From NCBI RefSeq assembly GCF_006494425.1, contig NZ_VHIV01000001.1, positions 62,001 to 126,000 of the forward strand: a DNA stretch of 64,000 bases. The letters are read 5' to 3'. The notes under the pieces were generated by a model. The model had not been told where the DNA came from. It saw only the letters and a list, made by a program, of their open reading frames with translations, and did no database searches. The position numbers and the translations under genes were made by a program. Shown one piece after another: positions 8,812 to 17,585 of the stretch. The stretch comes from Bacillus dicomae (GTDB lineage: Bacteria; Bacillota; Bacilli; Bacillales; Bacillaceae_G). Position 1 is the stretch's first letter. Each line of letters starts with the position of its first letter.

Positions 8812-8848
8812 AGAAAAAGAGGTCAATTTTATTTGGCCTCTTTTTCTG
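8811..8848. terminator. Bidirectional terminator between DUF2935 gene and ku
   Basis: AAGAAAAAGAGG pairs with CCTCTTTTTCT around an AT-rich loop, with T runs on both strands. Confidence 0.75.
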
Positions 8849-9641
8849 TTTTATTGTCTCTTTTTATTTTTGCTTGTTCAATACTTGCCTGTAATGTCTC
8901 CATAATATTGATGATGTTTGGAGCAGGAGAGATTGTTTCCGTTTTTTCCTGTTCTTCAATTTTATTTTCTATTAATTCGGTAAGAGCTTCTTTATATTCA
9001 TCTGTATATATTTCTTGTTCAAAAGGGTTTGTAAGATGATGGATTAAATTGATTGCTGCGGTGAGTTCTTGTTTTTGAATCGGATAATTTTCGTTACTTG
9101 GTAAGTTAGGTGTATTTGTTATATCGCGAATTTCATTAGGATAGTGAATAGTTTGCAACATAAGCCCATCTTCAAAGTTACGGATAATAGCTAAATGTTG
9201 TTTTTTTCTAATGGAAATATGGATTAGACCAAGTTTATTTGTACGTTCAAGAGCTTCTTTTAATAATAGATATGATTTTTCATGTCCTGGGGTAGGGCCT
9301 ATAAAATAAGAGCGATCATAAAGAACAGAATCAATTTCATTATTTTGGATAAAAGATATAATACGAATAGATCGTGGTTCGTGAGCTTTTTGCAATTCAG
9401 CCAATTCTTTTTCATCCATAATAATGTATTTATGAGGTGCGTATTCATAGGCTTTTACAATATCTTTATCATCGATTTCTTCATCCGTACAATCAGGAGC
9501 AAATTTTTTATATTTAATTGGTGTTAAGCATTCTTTATGGAGACTTAAAAATTTTATATCGTTTTCTTCTACAGCGCTATATAGTTTAATTCCTATATTT
9601 AATAGTCCAAGTGAAAGTGCACCTTTCCATACGGTATGCAA
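8829..9641 (-). CDS. ku: Non-homologous end joining protein Ku
   Basis: A 270-residue bacterial Ku protein. The N-terminus HTVWKGALSLGLLNIGIKLYSA is the family signature, followed by the beta-barrel core with HKECLTPIKYKKF and a short Lys/Glu-rich tail. Ku forms a ring-shaped homodimer that holds broken DNA ends and recruits LigD. The start is TTG 9641, 6 bp after AGGAGAGG. No ligD lies beside it, unlike B. subtilis ykoU-ykoV. A well-matching sigma-G promoter at 9678-9707 indicates forespore expression, consistent with repair during germination. Confidence 0.94.
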   Translation of the reverse strand: MHTVWKGALSLGLLNIGIKLYSAVEENDIKFLSLHKECLTPIKYKKFAPDCTDEEIDDKDIVKAYEYAPHKYIIMDEKELAELQKAHEPRSIRIISFIQNNEIDSVLYDRSYFIGPTPGHEKSYLLLKEALERTNKLGLIHISIRKKQHLAIIRNFEDGLMLQTIHYPNEIRDITNTPNLPSNENYPIQKQELTAAINLIHHLTNPFEQEIYTDEYKEALTELIENKIEEQEKTETISPAPNIINIMETLQASIEQAKIKRDNKTEKEAK

Positions 9642-9677
9642 ATGAAGCCTCTCCTTTCATTCAAAAATGATTATGTA

Positions 9678-9707
9678 TATTATGAGATAGTAAGAAATTT
9701 CCTATAC
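9678..9707 (-). promoter_or_regulatory. Sigma-G promoter of ku
   Basis: On the minus strand, GTATA (-35) is followed after exactly 18 bp by CATAATA (-10). This fits the forespore sigma-G consensus GHATR-N18-CATNHTA. Confidence 0.65.
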
Positions 9708-9809
9708 GTTTTTTGTTTTTTATGGAAGGGTAAGCAGAAGGGATTGGGATATAAAATATATTGACAAGCCCTCCAAAATATTTTAATGTGATTGTATAAA
9801 ATTGTGTAT

Positions 9810-9903
9810 ATAAAGGGGAGTAACTTATTACAGTAAAGTCGTCATTACAGGGAGAAACCCTCGGCTTTATTGGCAACGTTTCGTTGTTAGTGAGACCTTT
9901 ACC
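9810..9903 (+). ncRNA. yybP-ykoY manganese riboswitch aptamer
   Basis: The RNA contains the family's conserved pieces in order: AAAGGGGAGTA at the 5' side of P1, GTCGTCATTAC, the stem-loop CAGGGAGAAACCCTC, TGGCAACG-TTTCG-TTGTTA, and AGACCTTTACC closing P1. This family binds Mn2+ and in Bacillus usually turns genes on. Here it precedes ykvA and dedA. The 3' strand of P1 (CCTTTACC) can instead pair with GGTAAAGG at 9910-9917. Confidence 0.9.
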
Positions 9904-9968
9904 AGCAATGGTAAAGGCCCCTTATTGTCTTTTTTAGGACCCTTACCATATTCGGTAGGGGCCTTTTT
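9896..9968 (+). terminator. Riboswitch expression platform: anti-P1 hairpin and terminator
   Basis: CCTTTACC/GGTAAAGG (9896-9917) competes with aptamer stem P1. A terminator GGACCCTTACC-ATATTC-GGTAGGGGCC plus T5 lies at 9937-9968. If Mn2+ holds P1 closed, the freed GGTAAAGG can pair with the CCCTTACC arm of the terminator, giving read-through (an ON switch). The pairing is seen directly; the switching direction is inferred from the known family. Confidence 0.75.
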
Positions 9969-9993
9969 GTATACAAGGAGAGGAGATATAAAA

Positions 9994-10275
9994 ATGAAAA
10001 AACTTATTAGTAGATTAAGAGTTGTATTTCATGTTCGTCGTTTCGTTCCATTCCTATTTGACTTTTTTACTTCAAAAGAGGTTTCAATAAAGAAGAAAAT
10101 CTTATCTATTGCTTTTTTAGTTGGTTATGTAGCGATGCCGCTTGATTTAATTCCAGACTTTTTACCGTTCATCGGTATTTTAGATGATATTGGGATTGTG
10201 TTATTTATTCTGAACCGAATTGTAAAAATGGCGCCAGTTCAATTACAAGAAAAGCATAACGTAAACGTAGGATAG
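9994..10275 (+). CDS. YkvA/DUF1232 family membrane protein
   Basis: About 93 residues starting at ATG 9994 behind AAGGAGAGGAG; the frame is open upstream but that part is the riboswitch terminator. The core VGYVAMPLDLIPDFLPFIGILDDIGI is the DUF1232 (YkvA) signature, with two membrane-associated segments. The biochemical function is unknown. It is the first gene behind the Mn2+ riboswitch and lies 17 bp before dedA, so both are expected to respond to manganese. Confidence 0.88.
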   Translation: MKKLISRLRVVFHVRRFVPFLFDFFTSKEVSIKKKILSIAFLVGYVAMPLDLIPDFLPFIGILDDIGIVLFILNRIVKMAPVQLQEKHNVNVG

Positions 10276-10292
10276 GAGTTGGAGTAGAAAAT

Positions 10293-10898
10293 ATGGAGCA
10301 AATGATTTTAGATATAATCGAGTTTTTAAAGCAGTTTTCTTATTTTGGAGTTGTATTGGCTTTAACGTTTGAATTTATTCCAGCAGAGGTAGTTTTGCCT
10401 ATGGTTGGGTATTGGGTGTACGAGGGCGATATGAATTTTTGGCTAGCTGTATTAGCTGGAACACTTGGGGGAACGACAGGACCATTAACGTTATATGCAC
10501 TCGGTTATTACGGTGGTCGTCCTCTATTAATAAAATACGGGAAATACTTCTTTATTAAAGAAGAACAAATTCAAAAAGCAGATGATTTCTTTGAGAAATA
10601 TGGACCAGTTGTAGCATTTGTTGGACGTTTTGTACCGGGAGTTCGAACACTTATTTCTGTTCCATGTGGTATGGCAAAAATGAATATATGGAAATTTAGT
10701 ATTTATACATTTGTAGCAATGTTCCCGTTAACGACTTTATATGTCTATTTTGGAATGAAATTAGGTCCACATTGGGAAAAGGCTGCGGATGTTGTTGGGC
10801 AATATATGCTACCGATATTACTAGTCGTGGTTATTGTTGTAGGTGGTATTTTAATCTATAAATTTATGAAAAAAAGAAACAGAACGGAATCTATTTAG
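10293..10898 (+). CDS. DedA family membrane protein
   Basis: A 201-residue protein with the DedA/SNARE-associated fold: an N-terminal re-entrant region with the acidic motif EFIPAEVVLPMVGYW (about 28-42) and the arginine motif VGRFVPGVRTLISVPCG (about 110-126), then C-terminal membrane helices. DedA proteins are proton-motive-force-linked; some family members flip undecaprenyl phosphate. Cotranscribed with ykvA behind the Mn2+ riboswitch, which hints at a link to metal or envelope homeostasis. Confidence 0.9.
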   Translation: MEQMILDIIEFLKQFSYFGVVLALTFEFIPAEVVLPMVGYWVYEGDMNFWLAVLAGTLGGTTGPLTLYALGYYGGRPLLIKYGKYFFIKEEQIQKADDFFEKYGPVVAFVGRFVPGVRTLISVPCGMAKMNIWKFSIYTFVAMFPLTTLYVYFGMKLGPHWEKAADVVGQYMLPILLVVVIVVGGILIYKFMKKRNRTESI

Positions 10899-11368
10899 TC
10901 ATTTGAATATTTTTTGAAAATAATTGAATAGTACAGGCAAAAGACTCTGAGGGACATACACATATAGGGAATATAAAAGAGAGAGGGGAAACAGCCAATA
11001 TTTTTTTGTTCTTCAATACAACCCCTCCTTTTAAGTTGTCTTTTACTACTATTAAATGTAGAAGCATGGCCGATGTGTTAAAAAAATAAGGAAATGTTAA
11101 AAATTAAGATTGTCTAATAGGCTTAAATCTTAACTTATCATTAGTGTTATAGAAAAGATTATATGTGAATAGTCATAGGAAAAGAATGACAAGACTCTTT
11201 TAGACAAAAGGTGGTTGTATACAATAGTACGAGGAATGTTGGACTTAACTTCTAATTAACTGTATATTTACAAAAAAATAATAAAATTCATTTGTTATTT
11301 AAACGACATTAATATGCTTTAGATAAAATAGCCCTTGTAATGAATCAATTATTATGAGGAGGATTCAC
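10899..11368 (+). promoter_or_regulatory. Non-coding upstream region of the phosphoesterase gene with PhoP-type box
   Basis: A gene-free gap of 470 bp. Three direct repeats TTAACT-N5-TTAACT-N5-TTTACA lie at 11245-11272, an 11-bp period that fits Bacillus PhoP boxes (TT[A/T/C]ACA units). No open frame with a ribosome-binding site was found in the rest of the gap; 11040-11150 is AT-rich with several TGTTAAA/TTAAGAT elements that may be extra half-sites. Confidence 0.5.
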
Positions 11369-13828
11369 GTGGACAGAACAGCTTTACAAAAAGTAAAAGG
11401 TCTTATTGGATTATTAATGGTTTTTGTATTAGCATTTGTATCATTTCCGTGGAGTACATCAGTTAAAGCGGAAGAGAAGAAGCAAGAAAAGGCACCGAGT
11501 GAGAAGAAGATAGTTTTTCCAGTTGTAAGTGATGTACATATTAAGAATAGTGGAACAGATGATACGTTTCGCTGGAAACGAGCAATCGAGCAACTGAATA
11601 CACTTGCACCTAAACAAGATGCGTTTGTAATTGTGGGAGATTTTACTGATTCAGGATCACTGCAACAATATAATCGTTTCATGCAAGTATATAATGAAAA
11701 TGCAAATAAAGATGCAGTACGAATGAACTCTCTCGGTAACCATGATTATTGGAACGGTTTATCTGTGGAGGGCGCACAGAAGCGTTTCTTAGAAAAAACA
11801 GGAATGGAATCGATTTACTATCATAAAGTGGTAAAAGGGTATCATTTCCTTGTTATGTCTCCGGAAGATGGGACAACTCATGGATATTATTCGGACAAGC
11901 AAATTAATTGGTTAAAAGACGAAATGGCAAAGGCACAAAAAGATGATCCAGAAAAACCGATTTTCGTATTTTTACACCAACATATTAAAGATACAGTATA
12001 CGGTAGCCAAGAGTGGGGAACAAAAGATAGTGCAAAAATTAACGAGGTGTTGAAAGAATATCCACAAGTTATTACATTTTCAGGTCATTCACATTATCCG
12101 TTAGATGATCCGAGATCGATTCATCAAAAAGACTTTACATCAGTTGGTACATCTTCTGTAAGTTATATGGAAGTTGAAGGTGGTAAAGTACAAGGGAATA
12201 TCCCGCCAGGAGCTAGCACATTGAGTCAAGGGTTATTAGTAGAAGTAGATGATAAAGAAGTAACGATTAATCGACGCGATTTCCATACGAATTCTTGGAC
12301 AGGTGAACCGTGGAAAATTCAATTGCCATCAAAGAAAGAAACATTCACACATGTAGAAGATCGTGATAAAGAAAAGCCATACTTTGCAAAAGATGCAAAG
12401 CTTGCTGTATCCAATATAACAGAAAATGCAGCAACAGTAACATTCCAGCAAGCGTTGGACAACCTTCTTGTTCATTCTTACCGTGTACAAGCTAGAGATA
12501 AGCAAACGGGAGAAATAAAGAATAAATTGTTGGCATTCTCAGAGTTTTATCGTGATCCAGTACCAAAAGAGCTGACATTTACACTTGCCGGATTAGATGG
12601 CGGAAAAACATATACACTTGAAGTAGTTGCGATTGATTCGTTTGGTAATGAAAGTGTACAACCGTTAACGGCAGAAATTACTACGAAAAAAGATAATATT
12701 GACCCGAATGTGAAAGTACCAAAGGCTGACGTTTTTGATGTAAACTTTGCAGATGGTACATTTAAAGATAATTCACCATTTAGTACAAAAGGTGATGTTA
12801 AGGGCAATGTAACTATTGAATATGATAAAGCATTGAAAAAGAATGTTATGAAGCTAAACGGAAAAGCAAATACATTTGGATATCTTCCGTTTTCAGCAGC
12901 ACAAAAAGAAAAAGTAGCAAATACGTTTACGTTAGAAACTGTATTTTCAATGAATGAAATTCGCGGGCAAGGTATATTGCAAAATACAGAGAGCGGCGGA
13001 ATTGGTTTTGAGTCTACAGGAAGTGGATATGTTGAATTATGGGCTCATATTGGCGGCAGCTATAAACGTGTTGGCGTTCAATTAGAAGCAAACAAAACGT
13101 ATCACTTAACAGGAACGTATAACGGAAGCGAAGTAGCTATTTATGTCGATGGTAAAAAAGTAAATAGCCAACCAGCTACAGGAAAAGTGTATCATCCAAA
13201 TGTACCATTTGCACTTGGAGCTGACCCTGATAGTAATGGAAATGGCGGTATTCCGTTAAATGGACAAATTGCGCTTGCGAAATTATATAGTAAAGCGTTA
13301 AGTTCTTCAGAAGTATTAGCAGCGTACAATGAGTTTTCTAATCGCACGAAGTTAGAGCAAGTAAATGCGTTATATGAAGAGCTTGGAAAAGTAAAAGAAG
13401 TGCTAGCTGGTACGTATGAATTTGGTGATAAGCCAGGTCAATATTCAAAGGAAGCATTTCAAGAATTAGAGAAAAACTATAATAACGCAAAGCAAGTGTT
13501 TGAAAATGTAGCAAGTAATGGAGAGCAAATTGTTCAAGCGTATAATGAATTAAAAACTGCAAATCAAACATTTATACAATCTAAAGTAGTAGAACAACCG
13601 AAAACATTGAAAGAAAAATTACAAATTCATATTGAATCTGCAAAAGCAGTAGTGAAAAAAGCGCAAGATGCAAATGTAACGGACGGTTCAGTGAAATCAT
13701 TGAGTCAAAAAATTACAGTCGCAGAAGCTGTATTAAAAGATGCGAAAGTAAAAGATGCACAGGTAGAGACGATGAATCGTACATTAGAGTATGCGATTTC
13801 ACTCGTTGAAAAAAGCATAAACAAATAA
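11369..13828 (+). CDS. Secreted multidomain metallophosphoesterase with LamG-like domain
   Basis: About 819 residues. An upstream ATG (11354) lies inside the ribosome-binding site GAGGAGGA, so GTG 11369 is chosen. Order: signal peptide ending about SVKA; calcineurin-type phosphoesterase (about 45-265) with metal motifs VSDVHI, VGDFTDSG, GNHDYW, LHQH and SGHSHYP; a fibronectin-III-like domain (about 340-440); a LamG/concanavalin-like domain (about 455-655); and a helical FIVAR-like C-terminus. No LPXTG, so it is probably released or held non-covalently. The PhoP-type box upstream suggests phosphate-starvation expression; the substrate is unknown. Confidence 0.88.
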   Translation: MDRTALQKVKGLIGLLMVFVLAFVSFPWSTSVKAEEKKQEKAPSEKKIVFPVVSDVHIKNSGTDDTFRWKRAIEQLNTLAPKQDAFVIVGDFTDSGSLQQYNRFMQVYNENANKDAVRMNSLGNHDYWNGLSVEGAQKRFLEKTGMESIYYHKVVKGYHFLVMSPEDGTTHGYYSDKQINWLKDEMAKAQKDDPEKPIFVFLHQHIKDTVYGSQEWGTKDSAKINEVLKEYPQVITFSGHSHYPLDDPRSIHQKDFTSVGTSSVSYMEVEGGKVQGNIPPGASTLSQGLLVEVDDKEVTINRRDFHTNSWTGEPWKIQLPSKKETFTHVEDRDKEKPYFAKDAKLAVSNITENAATVTFQQALDNLLVHSYRVQARDKQTGEIKNKLLAFSEFYRDPVPKELTFTLAGLDGGKTYTLEVVAIDSFGNESVQPLTAEITTKKDNIDPNVKVPKADVFDVNFADGTFKDNSPFSTKGDVKGNVTIEYDKALKKNVMKLNGKANTFGYLPFSAAQKEKVANTFTLETVFSMNEIRGQGILQNTESGGIGFESTGSGYVELWAHIGGSYKRVGVQLEANKTYHLTGTYNGSEVAIYVDGKKVNSQPATGKVYHPNVPFALGADPDSNGNGGIPLNGQIALAKLYSKALSSSEVLAAYNEFSNRTKLEQVNALYEELGKVKEVLAGTYEFGDKPGQYSKEAFQELEKNYNNAKQVFENVASNGEQIVQAYNELKTANQTFIQSKVVEQPKTLKEKLQIHIESAKAVVKKAQDANVTDGSVKSLSQKITVAEAVLKDAKVKDAQVETMNRTLEYAISLVEKSINK

Positions 13829-13837
13829 GAGAGAAGA

Positions 13838-13871
13838 AAAAGAAGCTTATCATGATAGGCTTCTTTTTTGT
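13838..13871 (+). terminator. Terminator after the phosphoesterase gene
   Basis: AAGAAGC and GCTTCTT enclose the palindrome TATCATGATA, followed by T6. Confidence 0.75.
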
Positions 13872-13908
13872 TATACTAAAAATAGCATAGAAAAAAGGAG
13901 CGAATAAT

Positions 13909-14112
13909 TTGGAACAGAAAAAGCTAAAAAGAATTCTTGAATATGTATGGATCGCGGTTGTGCTCCTTGTAGGATATTATTTATTAAAAGAAAAAAGTAT
14001 ATGGGTTCTATTTTTAATGACGTTTTTATTAGCGGGTTTAGGCACGTTATTTATTAATTTCTTCTTTGATAGTTTAAATGCATGGAAGAAGAAAAAGAAG
14101 GGAACGAAGTAA
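13909..14112 (+). CDS. Small two-helix membrane protein, unknown function
   Basis: A 67-residue protein starting with TTG 13909 behind AAAAAAGGAGCG. It has a basic N-terminus, two hydrophobic helices (about 12-26 and 31-50) and a lysine-rich tail. I do not recognise a family. It is followed after 12 bp by a second small membrane protein gene, and the two look like an operon. Confidence 0.7.
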   Translation: MEQKKLKRILEYVWIAVVLLVGYYLLKEKSIWVLFLMTFLLAGLGTLFINFFFDSLNAWKKKKKGTK

Positions 14113-14124
14113 AGGAGGGGACAT

Positions 14125-14289
14125 ATGCAAAAGTGGAAGCTCATATATCAGGTGATTATTTTCCTATTGCTTGTAAGTATTGGAATTGTTAAATATTCGA
14201 CAGCGATAGGAAATTGGGCGTGGTTTACAGCTTGCATCGGCATATTTTTCATTTTACATTCGTTAACGAAAAAACATAATCAGACATGA
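14125..14289 (+). CDS. Small membrane protein (54 aa), unknown function
   Basis: A short frame from ATG 14125 to TGA 14289 with a strong ribosome-binding site (AAAGGAGGGG, 4 bp upstream of the ATG region). The product has two hydrophobic helices (residues 6-22 and 30-45) and a short polar tail. The good ribosome-binding site, the 12-bp distance to the preceding small membrane gene and the terminator directly after it support a real gene. No family recognised. Confidence 0.65.
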   Translation: MQKWKLIYQVIIFLLLVSIGIVKYSTAIGNWAWFTACIGIFFILHSLTKKHNQT

Positions 14290-14291
14290 AG

Positions 14292-14325
14292 GTAGCTCGC
14301 CGTTTTATCGGCGAGCTATTTTATT
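14292..14325. terminator. Bidirectional terminator
   Basis: TAGCTCGCCG pairs perfectly with CGGCGAGCTA around TTTTAT; it separates the small membrane operon from the convergent permease gene. Confidence 0.8.
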
Positions 14326-15727
14326 ATGCTTTTTTCTGTTCATCACTTGTTTTTTCAGTAGCTAAATGACTATGTTTTCTAGAGTAGAAGAAATAGAAGC
14401 ATAAGCCGATTAGAAGCCAAACTGCAAAGCTAATCCATGTCGTTTTAGACAAATTAACCATTAAATATAAACAGCAAAGAATCGCGACAACTGGTAATAC
14501 AGGTACGAAAGGTGTACGGAATCCGCGTTTTAAGTCAGGGTGTGTTTTTCGTAAAATAAGTACCGCACAGCAAACGAATGTGAAGGCCGTTAACGTACCG
14601 ATGTTCACTAAGTTAGCTAATACATGTAAGTCTAAAAGTCCTGCTAATAAAGCTGAAACAACGCCAGTAATCCACGTGTTTAATAAAGGGATTTTTACTC
14701 TTTTATTTACACGCGCTAACGCTTTTGGAAGTAGACCATCACGGCTCATCGCATACGAAACTCGAACTTGTCCATACATAACGACTAAGAGAACGGTTGT
14801 CATTCCAGTCATCGCTCCAACAGCGAGTAGTCCTGCAATTGTATCCTCACCAACGAAATGCAATGCAAATGCAACTGGATCAGAAACGTCTAATTGCGTA
14901 TAAGGAACCATACCTGTTAACACGAAAGATACGATCATATATAAAACAGTACAAATAAGAAGAGAACCGATAATACCAATTGGTAAGTCACGCTGCGGTT
15001 TTTTCGTTTCTTCTGCAGCGGTTGCGATTGCATCAAAGCCTAAAAAGGCGAAGAATACAGTGGCAGCTCCGGTAATAATACCGTCGTATCCGAATGGAAT
15101 GAACGGTGTCCAGTTTTCAGGCTTTACATATTTTGCGCCTGCTACGATAAAGGCAATGATAACAGCTAGTTTAATAAGAACCATAATATTATTAATGCGT
15201 GCACTTTCACGTATACCAAAACTTAAAAGGCCAGTAATAAGAAGTAAAATACAGACAGCTGGTAAATCGATGAGACCACCTTTTCCTACGCCAGGGGCCG
15301 AGGCGATTATGGCGGGCAGGTGTATATTGAACCCTTGTAGTAATGATTGCAAATAACCAGACCAACCGACGGCTACTGCTGCAACGGCAAGTAAATATTC
15401 GAGCATTAAACACCAGCCGACGATGAAAGCGACGACTTCTCCGACTGTCATGTATGCGTAAGTATACACACTTCCTGAGACAGGAATAGAAGAAGCAAAT
15501 TCGGCATAACAAAAGGCTACACAAGCACAAGTAAATGCAGCGATAAGGAATGATAGCATAATACCAGGACCAGAATGTTTTGCTGCAACAATACCTGTTA
15601 ATACAAAGATCCCTGTCCCAATTACGGCGCCGATTCCTAAAAACGTTAAATCGAGTGCAGTTAATGTTCTATCTAGCTGTTTTGGTGATTCAGTACTAAG
15701 CGCTTTTTTTCGTAATAATGACTTCAC
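14324..15727 (-). CDS. APC-superfamily amino acid permease (cationic amino acid transporter/YfnA type)
   Basis: About 467 residues, 12 or more membrane helices. GAVIGTGIFVLTGIVAA (about 35-51) is the substrate-binding helix-1 motif of the CAT subfamily, and FFAFLGFDAIATAAEETKKP is its helix-6/loop signature. The frame extends to 15784, but GTG 15727 has GGGGGAGAG upstream and gives the usual start (KSLLRKKALSTE), so it is preferred. Family members import amino acids with protons. It is monocistronic; the substrate cannot be told. Confidence 0.88.
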   Translation of the reverse strand: MKSLLRKKALSTESPKQLDRTLTALDLTFLGIGAVIGTGIFVLTGIVAAKHSGPGIMLSFLIAAFTCACVAFCYAEFASSIPVSGSVYTYAYMTVGEVVAFIVGWCLMLEYLLAVAAVAVGWSGYLQSLLQGFNIHLPAIIASAPGVGKGGLIDLPAVCILLLITGLLSFGIRESARINNIMVLIKLAVIIAFIVAGAKYVKPENWTPFIPFGYDGIITGAATVFFAFLGFDAIATAAEETKKPQRDLPIGIIGSLLICTVLYMIVSFVLTGMVPYTQLDVSDPVAFALHFVGEDTIAGLLAVGAMTGMTTVLLVVMYGQVRVSYAMSRDGLLPKALARVNKRVKIPLLNTWITGVVSALLAGLLDLHVLANLVNIGTLTAFTFVCCAVLILRKTHPDLKRGFRTPFVPVLPVVAILCCLYLMVNLSKTTWISFAVWLLIGLCFYFFYSRKHSHLATEKTSDEQKKA

Positions 15728-15874
15728 TTTGGACTCTCCCCCCGTTTTTTCATTTCCATAACCGCGAATATAGTAGGAGCCCACTAGAAAAGAGTATGTA
15801 AGTAAATGGAGGTACAGTTATGGTGCGTAGTTTTTTAAAATTGCTGGATTAATCTTAATATATTTCAGAATATT

Positions 15875-15903
15875 TTGTCAAATGTAAATATGACAAATAA
15901 AAT
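15875..15903 (+). promoter_or_regulatory. Sigma-A promoter of the antiporter gene
   Basis: TTGTCA (15875-15880), 17-bp spacer, TAAAAT (15898-15903). Because the promoter overlaps the 5' part of the open frame, it argues against the most upstream start codon. Confidence 0.7.
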
Positions 15904-15985
15904 GCGGATGAATAGGAGAAACTACTTGCAGGAATGGACGAGGGTTAACGACCCACTGATCAAAGTTAAAGTAGGAGAAGATGTT

Positions 15986-17113
15986 ATGTTATTTTATTTT
16001 GAACTTGTCGTCATTTTACTTTGTACGAAATTAGCTGGTGATATTAGCGTGAGGCTTGGCCAGCCTTCTGTACTTGGTAAGTTACTTGTTGGTATTATTA
16101 TCGGTCCTGCTGTACTCGGTATTATAAATAGTTCTGAATTGATTGATGAATTGAGTGAGATTGGTGTGTTACTCCTTATGTTTATGGCAGGGCTTGAAAC
16201 AGATTTAGAAGAGTTAAATCGGAATTTGAAATCATCATTTGCAGTAGCAGCTGGTGGGATTATTTTTCCTTTCATCGGTGGTTATGTAACAGGATTGTTG
16301 TTTGGATTGATGCAATCTCATGCGATTTTCTTAGGTTTATTACTTTGCGCAACGTCGGTTAGTATTACGGTGCAAACGCTAAGAGATTTAGGGAAAATGA
16401 ATACGAGAGAAAGTACAACGATTTTAGGTGCAGCTGTATTTGATGATGTCATCGTCGTTATTTTATTAGCGTTTGTTATGAGTTTTTTAGGAACGCAAGA
16501 TGTGAATATAACACTTGTTATCGTAAAGAAAATTGTTTTCTTTGTTAGCATTGTTTTTATTGCATGGAAAGTTGTTCCATGGATTATGAAAATGCTTGTG
16601 CCACTTCGTGTAACAGAAGCGTTAATTAGTGCGGCTCTTATTATTTGTTTCTCTTTTTCGTATTACAGTGAAATGATGGGGATCGCAGGGATTATTGGAG
16701 CATTTGCAGCAGGAATTGCCATTTCTCAAACAGAGTATAAGCACGAAGTAGAACATAAAATTGAACCGATTGCTTATGCGATATTTGTACCGGTGTTCTT
16801 CGTAAGTATCGGAATGGAAATTACATTTCAAGGTATCGGAAGTCAGCTTTGGTTCATTATCATTATGACTCTCATTGCGATTTTCACAAAGTTAATTGGA
16901 TCAGGTTTAGGAGCAAGACTAACAGGGTTCAACCTTCAATCTTCTATTAGTATCGGGGCGGGGATGGTGTCGCGCGGAGAAGTAGCACTTATCATCGCAG
17001 CAAATGGACTTACGGCGAATCTATTAGCGAAAGAAAATTTCACAGCGATTGTTATTGTTGTTATATTAACGACGATTATTACACCGCCGCTTTTGAAGAA
17101 GTATTTCGTGTAA
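15986..17113 (+). CDS. CPA2-family cation:proton antiporter (KefB/GerN-like membrane domain)
   Basis: About 375 residues, 11-12 membrane helices; QPSVLGKLLVGIIIGPAVLG near the start and the DDVIVVILLAF helix with two aspartates are CPA2 antiporter motifs. No cytosolic TrkA-N/RCK domain follows, as in GerN/NapA-type proteins. The frame is open from 15875, but that overlaps the promoter; ATG 15986 has AGGAGA 7 bp upstream. TTG 15928, also with an AGGAGA, is an alternative giving about 19 extra residues. It probably exchanges Na+ or K+ for H+. Confidence 0.88.
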   Translation: MLFYFELVVILLCTKLAGDISVRLGQPSVLGKLLVGIIIGPAVLGIINSSELIDELSEIGVLLLMFMAGLETDLEELNRNLKSSFAVAAGGIIFPFIGGYVTGLLFGLMQSHAIFLGLLLCATSVSITVQTLRDLGKMNTRESTTILGAAVFDDVIVVILLAFVMSFLGTQDVNITLVIVKKIVFFVSIVFIAWKVVPWIMKMLVPLRVTEALISAALIICFSFSYYSEMMGIAGIIGAFAAGIAISQTEYKHEVEHKIEPIAYAIFVPVFFVSIGMEITFQGIGSQLWFIIIMTLIAIFTKLIGSGLGARLTGFNLQSSISIGAGMVSRGEVALIIAANGLTANLLAKENFTAIVIVVILTTIITPPLLKKYFV

Positions 17114-17118
17114 AGAGG

Positions 17119-17153
17119 AAGAGCTTATCTGACGTAGATAAGCTCTTTTTTTT
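17119..17153 (+). terminator. Terminator after the antiporter gene
   Basis: AAGAGCTTATCT pairs with AGATAAGCTCTT around GACGT, followed by a run of T. Confidence 0.85.
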
Positions 17154-17238
17154 ATTGTAAAAAGCAATAGTCATGTGGCATGAAAGGTTTGTAATTATGG
17201 TAAAATCTATGTATGTGATATGACAAGGAGAGGGAAGT

Positions 17239-17568
17239 GTGAAGATTACGAAGGGGAAGGTTATCGGTGTAATTATACTTATTGCACTATGTATACCATT
17301 TATTGCATGGAAAGAATCAAAAGTGAAAGATTTTCCGGTTTCTATTTTTTCTTCCTATGTAGAAGACGAAAACCCGAAAGACTATAAGTACACTGCTTTT
17401 GTACCTGACTTTGCAATTTGGATAGGTGGTTGGGAAAAACAGCAATCTGAAGGTGAAATAACGTCATATAAAAAAGGGGATCGAACTGTAATTGTTCACC
17501 ATCCACCGGGTAATGATGGTTTTTATCTTTATGATACAAAAGAGATTAGAGAATATACGCAACCGTAA
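17239..17568 (+). CDS. Membrane-anchored protein of unknown function
   Basis: A 109-residue protein starting with GTG 17239 behind AAGGAGAGGG. A basic N-terminus and one hydrophobic helix (about 8-23) anchor it, with about 85 residues outside rich in Asp, Lys, Trp and Tyr. No lipobox and no domain I recognise. It lies 17 bp upstream of the murR-like gene and may be cotranscribed with it, but a functional link is not evident. Confidence 0.7.
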   Translation: MKITKGKVIGVIILIALCIPFIAWKESKVKDFPVSIFSSYVEDENPKDYKYTAFVPDFAIWIGGWEKQQSEGEITSYKKGDRTVIVHHPPGNDGFYLYDTKEIREYTQP

Positions 17569-17585
17569 GAAGTGGAGGTTAAATA

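Noticed and set aside
9661-9876. 71-codon minus-strand frame over the ku promoter and riboswitch
   Set aside because: It overlaps a sigma-G promoter and the Mn2+ riboswitch; no plausible product.
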